A DNA stretch of 64,000 bases from Hemerocallis citrina (taxonomy: Eukaryota; Streptophyta; Magnoliopsida; Asparagales; Asphodelaceae). A program made the translations under genes and the position numbers. The stretch covers positions 586,251-650,250 of the forward strand of contig JACEHZ010000366.1 in assembly GCA_017893485.1 (NCBI GenBank). Direction: 5' to 3'. The notes below the pieces were generated by a model. The model was not told the origin of the DNA. It saw nothing but the letters and a program-made list of their open reading frames with translations, and ran no database searches. Below, one piece after another: positions 44,252 through 56,302 of the stretch. The stretch's first letter is position 1. Each line of letters starts with the position of its first letter.

Positions 44252-45929
44252 TGGTGGGGTATGTCCTAGAGGTCAGTTGTGTATTAACATTACTAGTTTA
44301 CATTGTATCAAGATATTTATTTCATATTTAGGCATTTCATTTATTGTGTTATTTATTGTGAATTAAATGAACATAATGAAGTCATTAAAATAGTAAGTTC
44401 AATGTCATAAGATATCAAGTGCATGACTTGCTTGTGAGATCATATTGGCTGAAATCAGAACACTGTTCTTAAATGTCCCTAGTCAAGTATTATTGTGAAT
44501 TAGGACAACGATAATACACAGAGACAAGTGTGTGTGTAGACTGATGACCATTCTCACGGGTCATGGATATGTGATATCAAGTCTTCACAAGGATACATAT
44601 TAGAGTAATAATATAATAGACTAACCCACCATGAGAATGTTGCATGAATCGTTACGTGAGTGTCATAAGCGGTTCTCACAGTGATCATGGTGTACGTAAT
44701 CATTTGACTTGAAGTCACTATGGTTCCCTACATGAGAAGTTATATGTTTTAATGCCGTCCAACGTCGCCTATAATAAGGTGATTATAAAGTCGACTATTG
44801 GATGTACTACAAATCATGCGGAGGGATGTGAGTGACTTAGATAGGATTTGTCCCTCTTACATAACATGAGCGATATCTATGGGCCCCTTGATTGAGTGAG
44901 AGAGAAAAATGCATGGCCGTTATCAAATGAGTCAATATGAGATATTGATCTCATTTGTTTACCAGATCCAAGTGGTAGTATCAGGAACCTTAGCTATTAT
45001 TCTTGAGAAATGGCCCGGTCCGGCCCATTGCTCGAAAGATGTTTTTACAGGATCCCTATCTACAACAATACGGAAAACAAATAATCATTAAGTCCTCTTC
45101 TTTTCGGACAACACATACAAAGAGACCAAAGTCTACTCGGGCATCAAGAAACCAAAAATTGAACTATACAAGGGTGACACGATCTATGCTTTGTAGTCAA
45201 TTAAGATATCTGGACAAAGGGATTAGACTACATGGTCACATTGGTCACGGATAGGTTATGTCAAATTTCTGACATTCCCGTTACTTGAGTAGCAGTGATG
45301 TATTGCTAGATACTGCTCACTGTTTGTAATACTCGAATATGATTTTAGTATTACTGTCAACGTAATGGGAACATACAGGGTCACACACTTAGAATGAACT
45401 GAAATTGGGATTTAAATTCATAAGATGAATTTAATTAGGGATCCAAGTAAGACTTGGACTCCTGACATTGGTTGGACATTTAATTAGATTAAATGGGTCG
45501 ACTAAAGTCAAAGGTCCACACACGAATCTGACCCAGGTCAGATTGTGAGCCCAACAACCTCATAGCTCTCTTAGGGTTTGTTTTCTGCACCTATATATAT
45601 GATATGTATCTGTGGGAAAAGACACACGTAAAAAAACTCTAGTCGTCACAGAAAGTGATAGAGAGAGATTGTGAGGAGGAACATCCCCTTTCCACTGCTA
45701 GCACCGCGGTCTGAAGGAGAGCCATTTTTCATTCCGTTCGTGGGGATACCGTAGAGATACCACAATATTGTAGTGTTGTGGTTGGCATACTGCAAAAACA
45801 GCTGACTCATCTTTAAGGTATAACTCCTAAACACAATTTATGGTTTTCGCATAGATCGATGGCTAGGTTTCGATATTTTTTAAATTTTTCGCTATGTATT
45901 TAATCTGTGATTGCATTCGAAACCTAACA
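44252..45929 (+). mobile_element. Copia-type solo LTR (1678 bp) with target duplication TTCTA
   Basis: It runs from TGGTGGGGTATGTCCTAGAG to GAAACCTAACA. Perfect 5 bp repeats TTCTA lie outside at 44247-44251 and 45930-45934. The tips fit the TGTTAGG...CCTAACA pattern of plant copia LTRs with one mutated end. No PBS or coding follows, so recombination left only the LTR. Confidence 0.88.
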
Positions 45930-45934
45930 TTCTA

Positions 45935-47290
45935 AAAGTTCTAGAGAAATAACTCATTTATATCACACACAACATGCTATTTTACTCAATTCCTTACTTT
46001 AATTTCCTCTTTTAATTTAATATACTATATAAATTCTCAATTTCAAAAAATCAAATGCATTAGAAATATATTCGGATATTGATTCCTTCATTGCACTAAG
46101 GGTCAATTTCTAATCATAAACATGAGACTGTTAATCTATCCTATCCACATTCTAATCACAAATTTCATGCACATACTTTATTTAAACAATTGAAGTCTCA
46201 ATTTCGGTCATGCGAGTTCTATCGGTTTATACTCATTCAATACAATATATATCTTCTCTAACATGCATACACCTACAATATACTGGTGATTAGAGTAGTG
46301 AAGTTGTTACCGACTTTTTGTTTGATGCGGAAATGAAAGGTTCATGTTCCTTCAGCTCCGAACTACACTGCATCCAAATTCCAGCACTGACTCTTCGGCT
46401 CTGCGCCTCCTTCTCACAACTATCTCTAACTTCCTTTCAAACTCTAAGAAAAGTAGAAGGCAGATGCAGGTCTGTACAAAGGGCAACAAGAGTGTTCGGG
46501 GGTTTATTTCTAGGTGGAAGAGAGGAAGGGGCTAGTTGAGAGAGTGTGGGCATATTTGTGGGGAAAGTGGGGCAAAAATGGGGGAAGTGGAGTTGAACTC
46601 AAGGAGAAATTGAGGGTAAAGTTGGGGGGGGGGTTATTTTCCGTTGTTAGAAATAGAGAAGGTGAGGGGAATCAGGTTGGGTTTTGGAATCGGGTTAGGG
46701 CCGGGTGTTACAATATCAACGAAGTTTTCTATTCTCAGGTTTACGTGCTCAACTAAAGTAAAATGGACTTTTCCTGAGCTAGATAGGTCTGATTGGAACG
46801 TGAACCCTCGTTTTGAAGATGACTCAAAAGGCTACAAGTTCCATTCAAAACGTAGTTTACAATTCTTTTGTTTTCAGAGTAAAAAGTGGGCCCATAATGT
46901 CTTAGACTGTCTCAGTCCAGATTCAATCAAGATGGGGTGTGGTTTAGAGGGCTGCACTAAGTCAGGGAGATGAAGGGTTTTTGGAAGGAAATTATGGTGG
47001 GTGTAGCACAGGTTAAAGGAAAAAATACAAATATGAAATATGCACGTAGGGAGACGAGAAAAGTAAAAATGTGTTGAGCACGTACACACAGAAAAACACA
47101 CAAAACAAACAACAGAATTAATAACACAAACCATAATTTATTATGAAGTCTAGCAAACCAGATAGCACATTAATACTGATTATAATAATTTTATTAGTAA
47201 TGTTACGGATATTACCTGCAATGGTACAAATGCACGTACATAAAAAGTGCAAGGGGGAAATTGCCATCATTCAATTTTGTGCGGTGTTAC
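45935..47290 (-). mobile_element. LTR-A remainder (5' side on minus)
   Basis: It ends at GCGGTGTTAC (47281-47290), directly beside copia RT codons. An alternative boundary is GGGTGTTACA at 46706-46712, which would leave 46713-47290 unexplained. No recognised protein; weak frames near 46318-46756 have no known relative. Confidence 0.45.
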
Positions 47291-48308
47291 GTTGACTATG
47301 AAGAAACCTTCTCACCAGTACCGATGCTTAAGTACATTAGGATTTTACTAGCTATAGTAACATATTATGACTATAAGATATGGCAGATGGATGTCAAAAC
47401 TACTTTCTTAAATAGTGATTTAGAGGAAGAAGTTTATATGACACAGTCAAATGGTTTTGTCTCTATAGTAGGACAACATAAATTATGCAAGCAGTATAAA
47501 TCCATTTATGGGTTAAAGCAGACATCAAGGAGTTGGAACATCTGTTTTGATGAGACAGTCAAATTGATTAATTATATCAAAAATGTTGATGAACCTTGTG
47601 TAATGAGAGTGTGATTACATTTTTAGTATTGTATGTGGATGACATACTCCTTATTGGGAATGATGTCCTAATGTTGCAATCAGTCAAGGCTTGGCTTTCC
47701 AAAAATTTCTCCATGAAGGACTTGAGAGAAGTGTCCTATATTCTGGGTATAAATGTATATAGGGATAGGTCTAAAAGTATGCTTGGGTTACCCAGTCCAG
47801 GTACATAGACACTATGTTAAAAATGTTTAATATGGAAGATAGTAAGATAGGTAACTTACCAGTAAGACATGACATACATCTTTTACACAGGATGTCTCCC
47901 AACAAACCTAAAGAAAGATAGGGGATGAAAGTCATCCCTTATGCATCGGCAATTGGGTCAATCATGTATGCTATGATATGTAACATACCTATTGTTGCAT
48001 GTACTTTGGGCATTATAAGCATGTTCTAGTCAGACCCTGGAGAAGAACACTGGATAGTAGTAAAAAATGTTATCAAGTACTTGAGAAGAACGAGATATGT
48101 TTTTCTTTTATATGGCGGGTCTAGTTTGAAATTGGAGGGTTATACTAATTCTAGTTTTCAGTCAGATCCGGATGGCAGTAAATCTCGATACAAAGAACAA
48201 CATAGCAGATCCTTTCTCTAAGGCGTTGGCACATCAGCAGTTTGTTCGTTACCTTAATAGTATGGTTGTTAAGTATAGGGGTGATTGGCTTTTGTGCAAG
48301 TGAGAGAT
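47291..48308 (+). pseudogene. pol: Copia reverse transcriptase and RNase H, degenerate
   Basis: RT continues from 36637: VDYEETFSPVPMLKYIRILL, IWQMDVKTTFLNSDLEEEVY and YKSIYGLKQTSRSWN. After a frame change near 47600 it carries FLVLYVDDILLIGND (catalytic YVDD) and KDLREVSYILGINV. RNase H pieces follow with stops (IPYASAIGSIMYAM-like in another frame, VVKNVIKYLRRTR). An internal deletion removes part of RNase H before TKNNIADPFSKALAHQQFVR and the pol end YRGDWLLCK. Confidence 0.9.
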
Positions 48309-50063
48309 TGTTAGGAATGTGCAACTAGTCGCATGAGATGTGATGGCAATTCTCTTGTAAACATTATTCGCGATTAATAAAATTATCTTAGGCATTTGAT
48401 TCAACATATGCTGCTACTTTTACTCGGGGAATTTATTTACTATTATGATGAAGACCATAGATTAATTAAATGAGTTTAGGGCTATGATGAGATCGTGTCA
48501 GTGAGACTTAAACTTAATAAAATTAATTTAAAATATTCTTAGTCGTAGGATTACTGAGATTGTACATCAGTAATTTCAGGAAGACTAGTACACTCATTAT
48601 ATGCTCCAAAGTAGAGGATAATTTATCTCACAATTATTTATGTAGAGACATTAATATAAGAATGTAGGTGCTAAACGGTTTAGTTCACTGAACTGACTCG
48701 CTAAAATGATATCTAATGGAAATCTAAATAAATGTCAGTAGAAATTTCCTTGGGTGACAGTAGGTACAAGTAGTCCATAGACCTGAGAATGTCATAGCAC
48801 TTTGTATTTGCCCATCTACACTTTGGTTTATTTCTTAGCATGACTTTGTAAGACACGTGTAGGGTATTATAGGCATAATGAGGTTTTCATAGAAGTGGGT
48901 GAACAATCAACAAGGAATTGATCACTTCTAGTAGGAGAAGAGAATGTCCAACGTGATTCTATAAAGTGATGACTCGGGAAGTCTATAGCCATAGCATAAT
49001 GAATTTTTGAAAGAAGTATCTAAGTATTTTGAGTTAGTCACTAATGTATCAGACACATGATTAATTGGTTAGGGTTTGACATTATTTTGTATCCTAAGAT
49101 TTTTCAGAACATTGTATAATCGAAAGATTTAATTATACGAGAACTAATCGTTAAAGGTTACAATTGATTTCAGTAATCAGACTTACATTATCTGGGTAGT
49201 CATGATACGATAATAGACGTCACTCTTGTCTTGTGAAGAAATCAAGGAGTTTAAATATCTTCACAATCAGCTTAATGTGAAGCCCAATGGGTCACACGAA
49301 ATAAAAGTTTTTTCCTGGACAATTCAATTCAGAATTTAATAGAAAGATTTAGGATCAAATAATTTGGTATATGCTGATATATTTTATATGAGAATTAGGT
49401 TTGCTAGAATGGAATGTCATATGGTCATCTATTTATTTATGAGTTAAATAAATTCTTGTTCATCGCATAATTATGAATTAAATGGTACATTTTCTCTCAC
49501 TAAAATATTTCAACAGTTACAATATTTAATTACTTTATTTATTTCACAATTGATAAATATTTAAGATATAATGATATCTTAAATAAGAGATATAAATTTG
49601 TCTCCCAATTTATTATTAATGGTTAATAACTAATTATGAAATTGATAAATATTTTGTCATTATCTTTTGATTTGAAAAAGATTATCTGTATCAGTTACAG
49701 ATTTGATGGTTACAATGAGGTAAGACCACATTCTTCTTTAAATAGGGAAGAAGAGTTCTTCCTCAAGAAACTAATTTATAGACAAATAAAATGAGGGGTT
49801 ACAGAGAGATAATATAACAGTATTTCAAAGATGATTTGGCGTGGATCACCGTCGGAGGACGAATATTTGGGCATCTCACAGCTGAATTAATCACGAAGGA
49901 GTTCTTGGTATCAACTTAAGGTGTACCTAAATCCTTATATTGTAGATTTGATTGTTTGATTCAAAGTATTCCTAATTTTATTGGGAAAAAATTTATAATG
50001 AAATATTGATTACGCGATTCATTCAATTCGCTGTGTGCGTAACACGCGCAAAACTTCTCTTAT
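48309..50063 (+). mobile_element. Copia 3' LTR (about 1.75 kb)
   Basis: It starts TGTTAGGAATGTGCAACTAG right after the pol end and a weak purine tract. Its last ~680 bases pair with the 5' LTR remnant 6738-7448. The terminal few bases are lost at the border with the second Tat element (50064). Confidence 0.88.
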
Positions 50064-50344
50064 TGATAAATGTAAAAATCACAGCAAATCAGGACCGTAT
50101 GATTCATGAATATCCGAAAAATAATTAAAAATTGGAATAATTAATTAACAATTCGAAAATCAATTTTTAATTTGGGAAAAATCATTAAAAATTTTAGCAA
50201 AATATTCACTACCTCCATAAGCTTCGAACAAGTTTAGGGTATCTTCAATCTCCTTAAAAATCAAGTTAGCACTCCATAACTCCGAACCAAGGTAAACTAC
50301 TTCCCCAAAGCCAAGAAAATCGACCTCCGGGAGTGGGGGACTAA
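50064..50344 (+). mobile_element. Tat-2: LTR-start fragment joined to PPT region
   Basis: 'tgataaatgtaaaaatcaca' through 'ggaccgtatgattc' (50064-50103) is the beginning of a Tat LTR. It is then replaced by AT-rich sequence resembling 23215-23320 of Tat-1 and by a polypurine tract (GGGAGTGGGGGA near 50330). Nearly the whole internal region of one element is deleted between these two points. Confidence 0.75.
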
Positions 50345-50600
50345 TGATAATGGTAAAAACCATAGCAAATTAGGGCCGTATGATTCCAACACAAATCTTA
50401 AAGCTTCTAAAGGCAGATTAACAGTAATGGGCCTTCCTAACATGTCCATGCCTTCTCTAGGCTCACTAATAAGACATGGGCCACATTCAAGCCCATCAAA
50501 ATCGACTAGGCCCGCTAAGAGTGACACCCAACCCATCAAATCTCTTATCCACAACAAGAGAGTAACTAATTCTATATCTTAAGGGGGGGCAGAGATCAAG
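50345..50600 (+). mobile_element. Tat-2 LTR (partial)
   Basis: It begins TGATAATGGTAAAAACCATA directly after the PPT, parallel to TGATATGGCTAAAA of Tat-1. Similarity fades by about 50600. The 3' half of the LTR, PBS and gag start are not recognisable. Confidence 0.7.
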
Positions 50601-50924
50601 ACGATCCCCCTCTCATAGGGGGCGCAGTTAAGAAGGAAGCCCGACTTATGGAAGTCGAAAGCATCCCAAGAGTAACAAAGAGAAAGAAGCCCCTGTCACT
50701 AAGGCCAAACTTGAAAACTTCAAAATGACGTCCTCCAAGCTATTCGAGGTACTCATGATCAAGGTCGACACTCGTGGAGCCGCCACTGTACTCCATTAAA
50801 AGAAGAGTCCAACGACTTACCTTGGTCCAAGTGAAGGGATGGCCAAGTCCTTCGCCGCATCCAGTAGAGCTTACCTCCACATCGGCTTCCTTTCAGTGAA
50901 TCCATCCATAATGCACCCTTCCAA

Positions 50925-51560
50925 AGAACTTCAAAGGTCCTCAGTTTGAATCTTATGATGGTGAATTGGACCAGGTCAATCATATTGAGAATTTTAAAAC
51001 TGTCATGATGATCTACAATGCCACTAATGTGCTCCTGTGCCAAACATTCCCCGCAACCTTGAAGGGATCAGTAAGGGAGTGGCACTATCGCCTTACTCTT
51101 GAATCGATATTCTCCTTTGACCAACTCGAGGGGCTCTTCATAGCACATTTTGTCGTCCGTTGCATGGCTGAAAAAACAAGTGCTTCTCCATTGGAGTTAA
51201 AACCAAAGAGAAAGAGAGCTGTTAAAAGACTTTGTTAAGCGCTTAACAGCCAAGGCAAGGTCCATCTCCTCCCTGAGTGGCAGCTTTTGCCTTCTGCCAC
51301 AACACCGATCAATAAAACCAAAGGCATGCCACGCGAAAAAGCCTCCTAAAGATTTCACCGAGCTCCTAGAAAGGAGTGATAAGTATTTCCGAGCTGAGGA
51401 AGCTCTTTATTGTCAGGACTAGAAGGATCCATCTTCCGGGAACAAACGAAACAATACTAGCAAGGAAGGACCCAAGAAGTCTCAGAAAGATGGTGCAGCT
51501 CAAAGCAGCCTTTCTCTAGCACCAAGCTTCGACAAGTTCACTCACCTCAAAAGCCTATCA
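50925..51560 (+). pseudogene. gag: Tat-2 Gag, degenerate
   Basis: QFESYDGELDQVNHIENFKT, LLCQTFPATLKGSVREWHYR and ESIFSFDQLEGLFIAHFV parallel Tat-1 residues 303-380 throughout. A frameshift near 51225 disrupts the rest, where KDFVKRLTAKARSISSL-like codons and KKPPKDFTELLERSDKYFRA can still be read in other frames. Confidence 0.88.
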
Positions 51561-51889
51561 GTCACCCTATGAAAGTCAAAAAGGATAGAATAATCTGCCC
51601 TCCCCCGAAGATGACCATATCTAGAAAGAGAAGAGACAAGAACAAGTGGTGCGCATTAACATGGACACACCATCGACATCTGCCGAGCCCACAAAGAATA
51701 AATTGAAGGTATGATTCGCCTGGGCTACCTCTCCTAATTCTTCCAGCAAAAGAACAACATCGAAACCACTCCGACACAGGTGTCTAATAAGCTTCAAGAG
51801 AATCCCTTTGAATCCCAAGACTCAGGACACATGGCCAATTTCAACTCCATCGATGGTGGGCCGATGAGGGTGATTCCAACTCCTCCCAC

Positions 51890-52850
51890 AAAGCCTTCGT
51901 TAGGGAGGTAAACTCAGTGCATAACATCATGCCTGCCAAGAGTCTAAGGGTCCCTGTGTATTTTTCCGATAAATATCTCGATGGCTTTAGGATGCCTCGC
52001 TGCGACACATTGGATACAAGCCTTTACTTGGAAATTCATTAGGTGCGACGCATTCGTGTTGACAACGATAGCTCTGTGAACATTCTCCTCATGGACACTT
52101 TTTATGGTCTCAAACTTTCCCAAGACCAACTTAAGCCGGTCAGCTATACACTCCATGGGTTCTCAGGTGCCCCCGTTCAAGTTGAAGAAATAATCACACT
52201 TGATATGAAAGCAAGAAAAGCCCCCGCTACCCGAACATAGGCACTAGACTTTATAGTAGTCGATGTCAAAGTTGCGTACAATACTATATTTGGTCATTCG
52301 GGCCTGGCTGCTTTCCATGCAGTTGCCCCCGCATTCCACATGAAAATAAAATTCCACACAATAGCAACCGTATGCCAAGTTGTAGGAAGCCAAGAGGCTG
52401 TACGAGTATGCTACATTGCCACAATGGGGAGCTCGGTTCTTCCACTCGATTCCATCGAAATATCGCCAGAAAGGAGTTATAATAACTCCGAGCCCGTAAA
52501 TGAGGTTGAAGATACCACCCTAGAAAATCCTGCCAAGACTTCCAAACCTATCATGCATCTCCCACCAGGTCCAAATTCATCCTCATTAGAATATAGTAAT
52601 AGACTTGAATCACTTGCCCGCAGCCACTGCGCTCATTCAACGGAAAGAGGTAATCATGCCTAAACACATTGGTTAACTTGAAGATCTCATTTTCTCTCTG
52701 CAAAACAAAGGGATGCTCGCTCCAAAATATGCATGTTTAGGCAAGGTCAACCAAGTTGTTCGCCTAACGGCCCATCAACTTGAAGACCCAGGGGGCAAAG
52801 AGATATCAGAAGGGACTTGGAATGTGGGATGCCTTATGAACTTCAATAAG
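51890..52850 (+). pseudogene. pol: Tat-2 Pol: protease plus integrase tail, RT/RH/IN core deleted
   Basis: RRIRVDNDSSVNILLMDTFY is the protease motif with Gly changed to Asp (DNG to DND). LKPVSYTLHGFSGAPVQVEE, DFIVVDVKVAYNTIFGHSGL and EAVRVCYIATMGSSVLPLDS follow with stops. At about 52740 the sequence jumps to the extreme C-terminus of integrase (KVNQVVRLTAHQLEDPGGKE, GTWNVGCLMNF), matching the last ~40 residues of Tat-1 Pol. About 1000 codons are missing between. Confidence 0.85.
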
Positions 52851-52989
52851 GGCGCTTGACGCCCACCTCGTTTATATATTTTCAATAATTTGTAATAAAG
52901 CCGACAATTATAACGGCAACAACATGTAATAAAGGCTGGCAATGAAAGCAACCACTTAGATTATTTTTTCAATAAAATTTGTCATTTAT

Positions 52990-53570
52990 TTTTTCGAATA
53001 TATTGTACAATTTTCTCAATGCAAACAATGAGTTAAGTGTCAAGCTTAATCCTAAAAAATGCACCGAAATTCATGAAAAGCTCTTTCTAAGACGAGTTTG
53101 GAGTTCATATCCATTGCCCGGAGTCATTCTTATCATTTGCAACGAAGCAAGTTCAGAGCTCAACTCGCCATTTGACCTACTCCTGCAACTCGTCAAAACC
53201 CCTAAACAACAAGTTTGGAATCCATACCAATGGCTAGGAGTTGCTTTTGCACCTACAATCAAGTAAGTTCAGAGCACAACTTGTCATTCGATCTATTCCT
53301 GAAACTTGTTAAAACCCTTAAAGATGAATTAGAGGTCCAAAATCGTGGATTGTAGTTGCTCCAACAAACCTGAAAACAAGTAAGTTTGAAGCTAAACTTG
53401 CCACGTGAGGCGACTCTCACAATTCGTTGGAGGACCTATACAGCAAGTCCGGAGTCCAACTCCCACCTGGAGTTACTCCGACAACTAGCTAAGCACAAAA
53501 AGACAAGCCTGGAGTCCAACTCCTCCCTAGAGCTGCTCCTACGACAGCTAATCCTCAAGATGATAAATCA
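52990..53570. repeat. Tat-2 post-pol region with decayed ~110 bp repeats
   Basis: Variants of 'aagtttggagtccaactc' recur near 53095, 53210, 53270, 53390, 53450 and 53505, in the position of the 110 bp array of Tat-1. A short KLNPKKCT just upstream resembles a stray RT fragment. Confidence 0.6.
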
Positions 53571-54053
53571 CACGACAAGGCTCAAACATATAAAAAGATC
53601 TTTCATAGCACAAACAATGAGTTTCTTTACAACTGCTGAATTATAATGAATCTATATCTTGGGCCTAATATCACTACCAATGTTTATGAGCACAAAACTA
53701 CGAGCCATATTACAACTGCTGAATTGCAATGAGTTTACACTTCATGTATAAGCATCACTACAAAGGTTCGGCAAAATGCTAAGCGATATAGCAATCCTGC
53801 AAATTGATCTACAGGTCGTCCTTCCAGCTGCACTGGTGAGGGATTTTGCTCCTTAGGGATACAATCCTCCTTGTAGGCCTTCTGCTAGACACCACCTATC
53901 CTGGGCCTCTTGAACTCTTGGTAGTAAGCTCCAACCCCACGAACTGAGTCCAGAGGCCATAACCTGATGCAAGTGACCTTCCCCGGGTAAAAACCAAAAT
54001 TGAAAACATGGTTTCCTCGCTCTGAGCATCACCAGGGTAACGAGGGGTCACCC
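53571..54053. mobile_element. Tat-2 downstream region, truncated
   Basis: It contains a diverged pair of ~75 bp segments ('tttctttacaactgctgaat' / 'atattacaactgctgaattg'). It is cut at 54054 by the Tekay LTR. No coding is identified. Confidence 0.5.
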
Positions 54054-55196
54054 TGTAGAACCCCGTATTTTTAAAATATTATTTTTAAAGGTTTATAAAT
54101 GACTAAAATGATTTTTGGAGAATTTATGAATATTTTCAGAAAAATTTATCTTTTTACACGTGCAAAACACGTGCAAATACTTTCTTGAGAAGTTTGAAAG
54201 TCAAGTTTTCTTCATAAAAAATCATTATTTAATATTTGGGATTTATTTAGTATTTTTCCAGATTTTTCTGAAATTAATTGGAACTATTTGCAAATTTTGA
54301 GAAAAGAAGGACCTTTTTGCAAATTTGTCATTTTTAGGGGTTAAAATGTAAAATGTATTTTCTGGACGTTTTGAACAGTACCGGTTGAGATTTAGGATTA
54401 TATTTTACTTTTAAATCCTAATTTAAATGAATTTTATTGAATTTCCAAGAATAGAAATATATATGTAAAGTTGTATTTTTAAGGGATCATTTTGCAAAAG
54501 TGTGGGTAAAACCCTAAACACTTTATTCCCGGATATTTAAAGGATTTTTCCAGCCGTCATTTGCTGCAATATACAGAATTTTGTGATTTATTTTGGTGGA
54601 GCAAGAGGAAGCTTTGGATCTCGTAAAAAGGAAGGCTTTTCTTTGGATCTTTTCAATTCAAAGGTGAGTGATGTAAATTTGTTTGTTGTTTTGTTTTGAT
54701 GTTGAGAATGATATGAATCTTGTATTGTGGTTTGATTAATGTGATCGATTGTTATATTGTTGGTTTGACATGTATGTCATTTAGTATTTTGCATGAGAAC
54801 GATGCAAAGGTTATTGTTTGTGCCATGTACATGAAATCTATGAATGACTAGTAGATCTTGGTTTATAAAGTTGTATTGCTAGAAAGCATGTTAAGATTTG
54901 AGTATGGTTATGATCGGATGGATGAACATCTGGATCTTGTGATTACAAACAGATCTTGGTTTGAGTTGTGAAAAGGATTCAGTATTTAGAAACCCTAATG
55001 GAATAATTAGGAATTTAGAACATGAGAATTGAGTTTTGAAAGATTGGATGATTGGGTAATGTATCCATAATGAAGATTATTTGAGATTTGTCATTTTGCC
55101 TGAACACGAACTATTTTCATAAACAATGAATCTTTAGAAAAACTCCGGTTTTGATTATTGTATTCAGACCTAAATTATGTAAACTGTAGGCCGACA

Positions 55197-55536
55197 GTCG
55201 ACTGGTCTACTATTCAGTCGACTGGTATGACCCTGCTGCTGTATCTTTAGTTTTCTTGAAAACCCGTTCTGGACAGTCGACTTAGACCATTATTCAGTCG
55301 ACTGGTATACTTAGAAAATATTTTGTAAAGTTATTGCAGTTTCTTCTCTGGACAGTCGACCTATAACTCCTTAAGTCGACTATTGGTACTTAGAATATTT
55401 TTGTGAAAATTATTGGAATTTGTCTCGGGTAAGTCGACCGATGACTTCTTAAGTCGACTTATATGACTTAGTCTATTTTCTTAAAATCATGAATATTTGT
55501 TCTCTGGACAGTCAACTTACTACAGTATGAGTCGAC
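55197..55536. repeat. Five-unit array of paired GTCGAC palindromes, 78-79 bp period
   Basis: GTCGAC starts at 55197/55217, 55276/55297, 55355/55375, 55433/55453 and (GTCAAC) 55511/55531. Spacing inside each pair is 20-21 bases, about two helical turns, and pairs recur every 78-79 bases. The flanks of the palindromes (CAGTCGACTgg) are better kept than the spacers. Confidence 0.9.
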
Positions 55537-55954
55537 TAGTACTGATGAGTTTTCGTAACTTGAGTGTGCTTTTGAATGATTAGTCTTCAGATATTTTAGC
55601 TTACACTTTGTCTTTAGTTAAGCATGTGATTATGAGATATCCAGTTAAGAATATGATTTTGAGATATTCAGTTGAGCTATTTTCCTATGGTGGAAATTTG
55701 ATTTAGACCATTGAGTTTGAGTCTCTAGAGGGTGTGTGTGACCCTAGTATACCAGCGTTGAGTTATTTTGTTGAGGCCCATTGAGGCATTTCAGTTGTTC
55801 AGATTTAAGTTAAGTCCGGTAGGGTACACCAACTCTAGGAGATTCGTTGAGTAATTAAGTAACCCAAAAATAATAAGGACAGGCACTAGTGGTGATATGA
55901 TGAACGGGAACATGAGTTAAGTACCTCAGTATGGCTTTCGGTGTGGGATTTAAT

Positions 55955-56302
55955 CTCCGGAATTATCGAAGTATCTTACTTTGGGTGTGGGATCTATCTC
56001 CGGAATTATCCAAGTATTTTACTTTGGGTATGAGATATATCTCCGGAATTATCCAAGTAGTTGCTTTCGGTGTGGGATTGATCTCCGGAATTATCGGAGT
56101 CGAGGCGAAGCACATGTGGTATTCGTGTGATGATGTGTCAATGTTTCGGTGTGGGATTTAATCTCCGGAATTATCACGGTAGATTACTTGTGGTGTGGGA
56201 TATATCTCCGGAATTATCACGGTAGATTACTTGTGGTGTGGGATTTATCTCTGGAATTATCACGGTAATTACTTGTGGTGTGGAATTGATCTCCGGAATT
56301 AT
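55955..56302. repeat. ~43 bp tandem repeat with CTCCGGAATTATC core, eight units
   Basis: The core occurs at about 55955, 55999, 56041, 56083, 56163, 56206, 56250 (CTCTGG variant) and 56290. It is preceded by 'ggtgtgggat'. Spacing is 40-44 except one gap of 80. Confidence 0.92.

Noticed and set aside
55197..56302. CRISPR-like regular repeats
   Set aside because: Eukaryotic LTR context, palindromic short cores, diverged spacers of repeat origin and no cas genes.
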